A model generated the notes under the pieces. That model ran no database searches and was not told the DNA's origin. It worked only from the letters and a program-made list of their open reading frames with translations. The position numbers were made by a program, and so were the translations under genes. Of a stretch of 64,000 bases of DNA, positions 17,281 to 24,115 are shown one piece after another; positions within the stretch are counted from its first letter, which is position 1, and the number at the start of each line of letters is the position of its first letter. The stretch spans positions 62,001 to 126,000 of the forward strand of contig JACZXQ010000002.1 of NCBI GenBank assembly GCA_022571515.1, written 5' to 3'. This DNA comes from Gemmatimonadota bacterium. Lineage in GTDB: Bacteria > Gemmatimonadota > Gemmatimonadetes > Longimicrobiales > Gaopeijiaceae.

Positions 17281-17472
17281 ACAGGGGACGGGATAGAGGC
17301 GGCCAATACGATCGTGGCACGGCGCCCCGACGTTCGAATCCTGTTCACATCGGGCTTCTCGGGCCACAAATCGGGGCGCCAGGACCTGATCAAGGGGGGG
17401 GCACCCTTCCTCTCGAAGCCATTCGACGTGTCCGAATTGCTGTCCGCCGTCGATGCTCTGTTCGTGGGTTGA
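17281..17472 (+). pseudogene. Fragment of a receiver domain
   Basis: About 60 residues match the C-terminal half of a receiver of the kind found at the end of hybrid kinases: VARRPDVRILFTSGFSGH, GGAPFLSKPFDVSELLSAVD. The acidic pocket and phospho-Asp strand are absent, and upstream sequence is not kinase-like. It lies on the opposite strand to its neighbours. I take it as the stranded 3' end of a deleted hybrid kinase. Confidence 0.75.
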
Positions 17473-17494
17473 CGACCGAGCCGGGAACGCGTTG

Positions 17495-18886
17495 TCAGGA
17501 CAACCGAAACACGTCGGCGTTCAGGTCGTGCTTCTTCATGAGACGGTAGAACGTGCCACGGGGGATCTCGGCACGCCGCGCGGCCTCGGACACGTCCCCG
17601 AGACACTCGCGTAGCATCCCTACGAGGTACTCCTTCTCGAAACGGTCCTGATGTTCGGCCCGTACGTCGAAGAACGACCCGGGCCCCGTCGTCGCCCGGT
17701 CCCCCCTCTCGGACACCACCTCGTCCGGGAGGTCTTCCAACGTCAGCACCGGGCCAGAAGTCATCACCAGGGCCCGGCGCACCACGTTCTGAAGCTGCCG
17801 TACGTTGCCTGGCCACGAGTAGGCCTTGAGCACGTTCAGAGCGTCCGGGGAGACCCCGGTCACTCGCCGGTCGCTCGCCCCTTGGTGGTGCTCCAGGAAG
17901 TGCTCCACCAGAAGCGGAATGTCGCTGTCCCGGTCACGCAGCGGGGGGATCTCCACCATTCCGACGTTGAGTCTGTAGTAGAGATCTTCCCGGAACCGGC
18001 CCTCCTCCACCAGCGCAGCGAGGTCCTCGTTCGAGGCGGCGATCACTCGGATGTCGACATCGATCTCGAGGTTGGCCCCTACGCGGCGGAACCTCCGCTC
18101 CTCCAGCGAGCGCAGGAGCTTCGCCTGCATCGACATGGGCAGCGCGTTGACCTCGTCGAGGAAGAACGTGCCCTGGTTCGCGAACTCCATGAGCCCAATG
18201 CTCTTCTGGTCCGCTCCGGTGAAGGCCCCTCGCTCGTGGCCGAACAGCTCGCTCTCCATCAGAGACTCGGGGATCGCGGCGCAGTCGACGGGCACGAAGC
18301 GGCCGGACCGATTCGCACTCTGGCGGTGCAAGCTCCTCGCGACGAGCTCCTTGCCGGTACCCGTCTCCCCGATCACGAGCACGTCGACATCCGATGAAGC
18401 GAGCCGTCGAACCGTTTCGAAGACCTCAGCCATGCCTGGGCTCACACCCACCATCTCACCGAAGGCATAGTCCTGGTTCAGGTGTCGCTGGAGCAAACGA
18501 TGCTCACTCCGCAGACGGCGCGTCTCCAGCAATCGACTGGCCACCGTCACAAGCTCGTCCAGATTCACCGGCTTCGAGAGGTAGTCCGCCGCTCCGTCCT
18601 TCAGCGCAGTGACCGCGGTGTCCACGGATGGATAGCCGGTCATGATCACCACGGGCATCTCCGGATCCAGCGATTGGGCGACGCGGAGGATGTCCAGGCC
18701 ATCCACCAACGGCATCCGGAGGTCCGTCACGACGAGATCCAAGGATTCCAAGCCGAGAAGCTTCACGGCCGCTGAACTCGAGTTCTCGGCGACGACCGAA
18801 ATGCGGGGAAGGGCCGCAAGCGCTTCTCGACAGCGTTCCAGCTCGGTGACGTCGTCGTCGATCAGGAGTATTTGCGCGTTAGGCAT
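17495..18886 (-). CDS. NtrC-family sigma-54-dependent response regulator
   Basis: A 463-residue transcription activator. Receiver at 1-125 (LLIDDD, Asp in LVVTDLRMPLVDG, Lys in YLSKPVNLDEL), a linker helix, an AAA+ domain at about 145-380 with Walker A GETGTGKE, the sigma-54 contact loop GAFTGA in ERGAFTGADQ, and sensor sequence SWPGNVRQLQNVV. A Fis-type helix-turn-helix closes it (LGDVSEAARRAEIPRGTFYR). It would activate RpoN promoters after phosphorylation. No kinase is adjacent and no clear -24/-12 promoter was recognised in the window, so its targets are unknown. Confidence 0.95.
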   Translation of the reverse strand: MPNAQILLIDDDVTELERCREALAALPRISVVAENSSSAAVKLLGLESLDLVVTDLRMPLVDGLDILRVAQSLDPEMPVVIMTGYPSVDTAVTALKDGAADYLSKPVNLDELVTVASRLLETRRLRSEHRLLQRHLNQDYAFGEMVGVSPGMAEVFETVRRLASSDVDVLVIGETGTGKELVARSLHRQSANRSGRFVPVDCAAIPESLMESELFGHERGAFTGADQKSIGLMEFANQGTFFLDEVNALPMSMQAKLLRSLEERRFRRVGANLEIDVDIRVIAASNEDLAALVEEGRFREDLYYRLNVGMVEIPPLRDRDSDIPLLVEHFLEHHQGASDRRVTGVSPDALNVLKAYSWPGNVRQLQNVVRRALVMTSGPVLTLEDLPDEVVSERGDRATTGPGSFFDVRAEHQDRFEKEYLVGMLRECLGDVSEAARRAEIPRGTFYRLMKKHDLNADVFRLS

Positions 18887-18989
18887 GCACCGTCACCGCT
18901 CGATAGAAAGGTCTTCAAGAGGCCTTCAATAGGGGTGTACCAAAGATCTCGCTTGTGAGTGGCGCCAGCAACAAGTGAAGAGTTACGGG

Positions 18990-19017
18990 TTGAGTCCAGC
19001 CGCCGACGGAGTAGTTT
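18990..19017 (+). promoter_or_regulatory. Putative promoter of tRNA-Lys
   Basis: TTGAGT (18990-18995) and TAGTTT (19012-19017) are spaced by 16 bases and end seven bases before the tRNA 5' end. The -10 is a weak match, but its position is right for a stable RNA promoter. Confidence 0.4.
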
Positions 19018-19023
19018 TACGCA

Positions 19024-19096
<73 letters not shown>

Positions 19097-19109
19097 TTGG
19101 AAAATATGT

Positions 19110-19892
19110 GTGGGTGGCGAAAACCTCGTCTGCCGCGAGGTTACGGCTCAAGGACCGGGACCGACTCTTCTGGATCTGCCTGCGCCGTCGCTGGCCTGGT
19201 TGGCACCGAGCACTCGTCCTGGTTCGGCCGGCCACGGTCGCGAAGTACGAGAGTTGATCCGCGACATGTGGCGCTCGAATCCTACCTGGGGCAAGCCGCG
19301 GATCCAGGCCGAGCTGCGCAAGATCGGCATCGAAGTAAGCGACTCCACAGTCTGGCGGTACCGACCAACTCGAGGCAGCCCGCCCTCTCAGAGTTGGCGT
19401 GCGTTCTTGGACAACCACGTCAGGGACATCGTCGCGATCGACTTCTTCGTGGTTCCGACGGCGACGTTCCGCGTCCTCTACGTGTTCCTCGTCATGTCCC
19501 ACGACCGGCGTCGCATCCTGCACTTCAACGTCACGGCCTCGCCTTCGGCTCGGTGGACCGCCCAGCAGGTGCGGGAAGCCATTCCTTACGATACCGCGCC
19601 CCGTTATCTGCTTCGTCACCGTGACCACATCTTCGGCACCGATTTCGTCAGGCGCGTCGAGTCGATGGGCATCGAGGAAGTCGTAAGAGCCCCCGGCTCG
19701 CCGTGGCAGAATCCTTATTGTGAACGTCTGATCGGATCGATCCGGCGAGAGTGCCTCGACCACATCACCGTTCTCAATGAATGGCACCTCATGCGGGTTC
19801 TTCGCGGCCACGTGTCCTACTACCACTCGTCGCGAACTCATCGGTCATTGGACGACGACTGCCCTGATCCGCGTCCTGTGGTTGCCGCCTGA
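19110..19892 (+). mobile_element. Broken DDE integrase-core transposase beside tRNA-Lys
   Basis: The main frame carries an HTH-like segment (NPTWGKPRIQAELRKIGIEV) and an rve catalytic core with Asp in IVAIDFFVV, Asp in LRHRDHIFG and Glu in NPYCERLIGSIRREC, ending in HRSLDDD. The expected N-terminal piece (LRLKDRDRLFWICLRRRWP) is in a different frame up to about 19257, and the segment joining the two is missing. The element is therefore N-truncated and frameshifted and probably cannot move itself. No terminal inverted repeats were recognised. It resembles IS481/IS3-like integrase-core transposases; the exact family is not settled here. Confidence 0.85.
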
Positions 19893-19980
19893 TCCTGTTC
19901 CGTCCTCATCAGGTAGCTTGATCCGGAGCCATGCACCAACGCCAGCCATGCCTATCAACGCCGATCTGTAGCGCCATTGG

Positions 19981-20002
19981 GTGGTATCGTATATAATACC
20001 AC
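19981..20002 (+). promoter_or_regulatory. Palindromic operator over a consensus -10, directly abutting the toxin ATG
   Basis: GTGGTAT and ATACCAC form perfect seven-base arms around eight bases. The element contains TATAAT at 19992-19997. The ATG at 20003 starts five bases after the -10, so the transcript probably begins at or within a base or two of the start codon. No clear -35 is seen. The RHH protein of the operon is the likely repressor binding here. Confidence 0.7.
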
Positions 20003-20425
20003 ATGACCCGAGTGGTTCTCGATACCAACATCTTCGTCGCTGCTCTGCGTTCGAACCAAGGCGCATCGTTTCGTCTGGTCCAGATGCTGGGTTCGGAAGC
20101 TCCGTACCGACTCATGGTCTCAGTCCCTCTGGTACTGGAGTACGAGATGGCGTTGAAGCGAAGAACGGGCCTCGCACCTTCTGAGGTAAAGGCATTCGTC
20201 GACTACGTTTGCGAGGTCGCGGACCATCGTGAGATCCACTTTCTTTGGCGCCCGTTCCTTCGGGATCCTCGTGACGAGATGGTGCTAGAGGTTGCGGTGG
20301 AGAGCGAGGCGGAGTTCATCGTGACACACAACATGCGTGACTTCGTAGAGGTGGAGGCACGATTCGGGATAAGGGTCGTGCGCCCAGGGGCGTTCTTGCT
20401 CGAATTAGAGGAGAGAGCACGATGA
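20003..20425 (+). CDS. PIN-domain toxin (VapC-like)
   Basis: A 140-residue PIN domain of the putative-toxin PIN_3 (COG1569) type. Likely metal ligands are Asp in VVLDTNIFVAAL, Glu in LVLEYEMAL, Asp in FLRDPRDEMVLE and Asp in THNMRDFVE. Family members cleave RNA with Mg2+ or Mn2+. The gene comes first in the operon and overlaps the RHH gene by four bases (ATGA). It appears to have no ribosome site because the promoter ends just before the ATG, so translation is probably leaderless and possibly weak. Confidence 0.88.
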   Translation: MTRVVLDTNIFVAALRSNQGASFRLVQMLGSEAPYRLMVSVPLVLEYEMALKRRTGLAPSEVKAFVDYVCEVADHREIHFLWRPFLRDPRDEMVLEVAVESEAEFIVTHNMRDFVEVEARFGIRVVRPGAFLLELEERAR

Positions 20426-20661
20426 GTACGATGAGCCTGCGACTCCCGGAGTCGCTCCATGAACGAGCACGAGAACTCGCCAAGAAGGATGGTGTGTCGA
20501 TCAACCAACTCATCGCGACGGCGTTGGCTGAAAAGGTCTCTGCGCTAGACACCGTCGAGTACCTGGAGTCGCGGGCGTCTCGTGGGTCCCGAGCCGCGTT
20601 TCTCGAAGTTCTGTCTCAGGCGCCGGAGGCAGAGCCGGAGCCTGGGGACGAACTCCCCTAG
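20422..20661 (+). CDS. Ribbon-helix-helix antitoxin
   Basis: A 79-residue protein. An RHH DNA-binding fold occupies about 3-42 (MSLRLPESLHERARELAKKD then SINQLIATALAEK), followed by a longer C-terminal part rich in Ala, Glu and Pro that would wrap the toxin. In contrast to the toxin it has a strong GAGGAG ribosome site inside the end of the toxin gene. Such partners usually neutralise the PIN toxin and repress the operon through a palindrome like the one at 19981-20002. Order is toxin first. Confidence 0.85.
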   Translation: MSTMSLRLPESLHERARELAKKDGVSINQLIATALAEKVSALDTVEYLESRASRGSRAAFLEVLSQAPEAEPEPGDELP

Positions 20662-20735
20662 GGCGCGCCGGCCTACACGAGCTCTCGAGCAGACAGAGCT
20701 TTCACCACCCACACTGGTCGGGTATCTGCTTCCCC

Positions 20736-21959
20736 TCACGAAAGCCCCAGGTTTCGGCCGAGGACCTTGGTCACGAAACGCTCACCGAACGTTTCCTGGG
20801 CGACCAGGTCGCGGATGCGCCGCTGCGTCTGATCCTCTAGGCCGGCGTGCTTCGCGGCCTCCATCGTGAACGAGTAGGCGTCCAGAACATCGAAGTTGGT
20901 GACGTCGTGGCCGTAGCCCTCGACCAGCCAGCGCAACGACGCGATGCCGGCCTCGAGCGCGAACGTGGGCCTTTCTTCGGCGAAGTCGCGCGCCGCCCGT
21001 GTGAGCGTCTGCGGAGAAGCCGGGCTTCGGTTGGCCAACGCGATGGCTTCGTCGAAGAGCTCCGCGTGCTTTGCCGCCGCGAACCACTTGCCCTCTTCAC
21101 CGGGCGTCAACGCGACGAGGTCTTCGAGAATCTCCGCCGGCCTCTTGTGCGGGTATTTCTTGGCCACCTTGCGGAAGCGCGCCAGGTGCGTGTTGGCCTG
21201 GGCGGCCACAAGCCCGTACCGCCGGTAGGCTTCATCGGCGAGACCCGACGACAACAGGATCTCCTCGCAGGCCCGGGCGATGGCGATGGGGCTGTCATTC
21301 AACCCGTGGCTACCCTCCGCGTAACGAAGCGCCTCCGCCTTCCGACCCATGGCCGCGAGTGCCTTGACCCCATATTGGCGGTAGTGCCACATGCTGTAGG
21401 GGGCCATCTCGACCAACTCGAGGAGTTCTGGGTAACGCTCGGCAGCGAACAGTGCGCTCAGGCAGTGGGTCGTTCCCTTGAAGAACCCCCTCACATCTGG
21501 GTCCGGACTCCAGGCCAGCCTGCATGTCCCGATGAGTTCGTCGGCCCACGCCGAAGCGACCTCCTTCGAGGCGCAGAGTTCGCCCCAGTGGTCGCCGAGC
21601 AACTCGATGTAGGGCATGTCGTCGGCCTGGCAGGCGTCCCAGAGCCTCTCGAGCCAGCCGTCGCGCGTTTTGGCATCGGCCGGCGCCTCGGCGATGACGG
21701 GAACGAGCGCCTCGATGGCCTTGTTGACCGCAGTGCCGAGAGCTCCGGACGAGCTATCGACGTGCTCCAGCGCGGGCGAGACCTTTTCCAGGAACAGCAC
21801 GGCGCCCTCGGCGGCGAGAGTGTTGTCCTTGCGCGCGATCTTCTTGATCTCGGAGACGGCTTCCCTGACCCGCTTGATCGCGGGCTGAGACTTCCAACCG
21901 AATGCGTGTCGGCGGAATCGTGCCTTGAATTCCCACTTGTGACCCTTGGTCTTCGCCAT
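20736..21959 (-). CDS. Conserved hypothetical, alpha-helical repeat protein
   Basis: A 407-residue, mostly helical protein starting at ATG 21959 behind AGAAGGG. The first 30 residues are basic and aromatic (MAKTKGHKWEFKARFRRHAF). The rest has spaced Ala-rich helices reminiscent of TPR or SEL1 repeats but without a clean consensus (WHYRQYGVKALAAMGRKAEA is one). There is no signal peptide or membrane segment. The gene stands alone between the toxin-antitoxin pair and a lipoprotein. I do not recognise a function. Confidence 0.75.
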   Translation of the reverse strand: MAKTKGHKWEFKARFRRHAFGWKSQPAIKRVREAVSEIKKIARKDNTLAAEGAVLFLEKVSPALEHVDSSSGALGTAVNKAIEALVPVIAEAPADAKTRDGWLERLWDACQADDMPYIELLGDHWGELCASKEVASAWADELIGTCRLAWSPDPDVRGFFKGTTHCLSALFAAERYPELLELVEMAPYSMWHYRQYGVKALAAMGRKAEALRYAEGSHGLNDSPIAIARACEEILLSSGLADEAYRRYGLVAAQANTHLARFRKVAKKYPHKRPAEILEDLVALTPGEEGKWFAAAKHAELFDEAIALANRSPASPQTLTRAARDFAEERPTFALEAGIASLRWLVEGYGHDVTNFDVLDAYSFTMEAAKHAGLEDQTQRRIRDLVAQETFGERFVTKVLGRNLGLS

Positions 21960-22023
21960 CGTGACCCTTCTCTGCTGCCTCATTGTCCGGAGTAGGAAAC
22001 GCAGGGGTGGATGGCTGAAGCCG

Positions 22024-22440
22024 TCAGCCTTCTCCGAACTGCTTCAACGTCACCATGATCGCGCCGTCCCTATGGGTGGAGCCGTAGCGTATGGCTGCGT
22101 CATTCGGATCGACGTACCGGATTTCCCGAACCTCGGAAGGCCTGAGGCGTCCCAGCAAGCGTGTGGATCCCCTCAGGATCCCATCGAGGTAGACCGGGAT
22201 GGTGGACTCCCGATCGATGCTGACCGTGCCGCGTCCGCGGATCCTCAGCCAGGTGGGCCGCAGGCGGCGTACGACGTCGAAGACGTTCTGTTGCGTGACG
22301 TCCGCAAGCTCGGCCTCCGTTATCAGGTTCGAGTTTCTATTGATGCGGGCGCGTTCGCCCGGCGTAGACCCCGTGCTCGAGCAAGCCGCCGAAGCCAGCG
22401 AGAGAGCCAGGGCGAGGAACACTACCGAGTGTCTTGTCAT
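22024..22440 (-). CDS. Small lipoprotein with TonB-receptor plug-like domain
   Basis: A 138-residue exported protein. The start at ATG 22440 gives a signal peptide with Cys after ALSLASAA (about residue 17), consistent with lipidation although the -3 residue is Ser. The mature part has a plug-like fold signature: NVFDVVRRLRPTWLRIRG, IPVYLDGILRGS, EVREIRYVDPNDAAIRYG and a final IMVTLKQ strand. Stand-alone plug domains of this type are common in Gemmatimonadota and Bacteroidota; their role is unclear. It is divergent from the DUF1326 gene. Confidence 0.78.
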   Translation of the reverse strand: MTRHSVVFLALALSLASAACSSTGSTPGERARINRNSNLITEAELADVTQQNVFDVVRRLRPTWLRIRGRGTVSIDRESTIPVYLDGILRGSTRLLGRLRPSEVREIRYVDPNDAAIRYGSTHRDGAIMVTLKQFGEG

Positions 22441-22592
22441 GGTTGGACCGGCTCCATGAAGGGCGAGATGGTCTGGACCTAGTGCACCCGAACATAAAGT
22501 ACGTTTGCATTCGCGGCGGGCGTCCGCACACTTTGCTCCAAGGAAGAATAGAGGGACCCTCATCGACACGAAAGTGAGCAAGGGAGGCTATT

Positions 22593-23225
22593 GTGGACAG
22601 CCAATGGATGATGCGCGGCGTGGAGTACAGCAACTGCAACTGCGACTGGGGATGCCCATGCCAGTTCAATGCCCCCACGACCTATGGGAACTGCGAGGCC
22701 GTCGCCTCCGGCCACATTGAGGAGGGCTACTTCGACGATACGCGACTCGACGGCCTGAACTGGGCGATGCTGCTTTACTGGCCGAGTGAAATCGCCGAGG
22801 GCAACGGCCGGCAGCAGGTCATCATCGACGAGAGTGCCGGCCCGGACCAGCGTGAGGCGCTGCGTAAGATTCTTCACGGAGAGGCGACCGCCCCCGGGGC
22901 CACCCACTTCTTCGTGTTCAACAGCACGATGACCGAGGTGCTCCCCACTCTCTACCTGCCCATCGAGCTCGAAATCGATATCGAGGCGCGCCGGGCCCGG
23001 CTGAACGTAAACGGGGTGGTCGAGTCCACGGGATCACCGATCATCGACGCGAATAGCGGAGAGGAGCACCACGCCCGCATCAATCTGCCGAACGGCTTCG
23101 AGTACACCGTGGCCGAGATCGGGAGCGGATCGACCAAGTCGCAGGGCGGCATCGAGTTGGACCTGTCGGACAGTTACGGGCAGTTCTGCATCCTGCACAT
23201 GAACCAGGACGGCGTGATCCGATAG
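22593..23225 (+). CDS. DUF1326 family protein
   Basis: A 210-residue protein starting at GTG 22593 behind AGGGAGG. Near the start is a Cys-rich motif, SNCNCDWGCPCQF, the hallmark of DUF1326 and a possible metal site. The rest is beta-rich with acidic stretches and no signal peptide. The neighbour seven bases downstream encodes a DUF2182 membrane protein; the two families are repeatedly found together, which suggests one metal-related membrane system. The biochemical role is not established. Confidence 0.9.
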   Translation: MDSQWMMRGVEYSNCNCDWGCPCQFNAPTTYGNCEAVASGHIEEGYFDDTRLDGLNWAMLLYWPSEIAEGNGRQQVIIDESAGPDQREALRKILHGEATAPGATHFFVFNSTMTEVLPTLYLPIELEIDIEARRARLNVNGVVESTGSPIIDANSGEEHHARINLPNGFEYTVAEIGSGSTKSQGGIELDLSDSYGQFCILHMNQDGVIR

Positions 23226-23232
23226 GCACCGG

Positions 23233-24048
23233 ATGGAAGCGCCGCTCGACGTGACGTCCGGGGGAGGAGCGGAGGCGCTGCCGCGCCCATCCCTACCGCA
23301 GCGGGATCGCCTCGCCGTCTCGCTCGCACTGGCCGGACTGACGGCCCTCGCTTGGATCTACCTGGTCGTGTCCGCGTCCGCCATGGCGGGTGCCACGGGC
23401 TCCGCGGAGATGGCTGGCATGCGTCCGTGGGGTCTCACCGACGCGCTCCTGGTGTTCCTCATGTGGGCCGTGATGATGGTGGGCATGATGGTCCCCAGCG
23501 TCGCGCCGACCACCATGGTCTACGCGGCCGTGGTGCGGAAGGCCGCACGGGAGGGTGGTTTCGTCGCCCCTACCGCCACCTTCGTGGCCGGCTACGTGTG
23601 TATGTGGACCCTGTTCAGTGCGCTGGCGACGCTGGCACAGTGGGGGCTCGAGAGCGCCGCGCTGCTGTCACCGATGATGGTGGCGACCAGCCCCGCATTG
23701 GGCGCCGGCCTGCTGATCGCGGCGGGCGTATACCAGATCACACCTGCCAAGGCGGCGTGCCTCAGGCACTGCCGGTCCCCGGCCCACTTCATCTCGGAGC
23801 ATTGGCGCGCGGGCACCTCGGGGGCGCTCCGCATGGGATTCGAGCACGGCGCGTTCTGCTTGGGATGCTGCTGGCTTCTGATGGGGCTTCTCTTCGTGGG
23901 CGGCGTGATGAACCTGCTGTGGGTCGCACTCATCGCGGGCTTCGTGCTCGCGGAGAAGCTCATGCCACACGGGCGTATGGCGGGCGTACTCTCGGGCGGA
24001 GCGATGATCCTGGTCGGCCTGGGGTTGCTGGCGACGTGGCTGCGGTGA
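23233..24048 (+). CDS. DUF2182 multi-pass membrane protein
   Basis: A 271-residue integral membrane protein with about six or seven hydrophobic segments. Features of DUF2182 are MWAVMMVGMMVPSVAPTT, a long stretch of Met in segments two and three, the Cys motif KAACLRHCRSPAHF, HGAFCLGCCWLL and the C-terminal EKLMPHGRM. Met, Cys and His suggest metal handling, but this is inference. It is co-transcribed with DUF1326 and followed by a strong hairpin. Confidence 0.9.
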   Translation: MEAPLDVTSGGGAEALPRPSLPQRDRLAVSLALAGLTALAWIYLVVSASAMAGATGSAEMAGMRPWGLTDALLVFLMWAVMMVGMMVPSVAPTTMVYAAVVRKAAREGGFVAPTATFVAGYVCMWTLFSALATLAQWGLESAALLSPMMVATSPALGAGLLIAAGVYQITPAKAACLRHCRSPAHFISEHWRAGTSGALRMGFEHGAFCLGCCWLLMGLLFVGGVMNLLWVALIAGFVLAEKLMPHGRMAGVLSGGAMILVGLGLLATWLR

Positions 24049-24050
24049 CG

Positions 24051-24080
24051 CCCCCCGGCAGACCGCAGCCTGCCGGGGGG
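24051..24080. terminator. Strong GC hairpin between convergent genes
   Basis: CCCCCCGGCAG (24051-24061) pairs perfectly with CTGCCGGGGGG (24070-24080) around eight bases. It lies two bases after the DUF2182 stop and before the convergent S9 peptidase end at 24116. There is no proper T tract. Confidence 0.75.
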
Positions 24081-24115
24081 AGGGTTTCGTGGTGCTCTGT
24101 TGGACCGCAGATATC

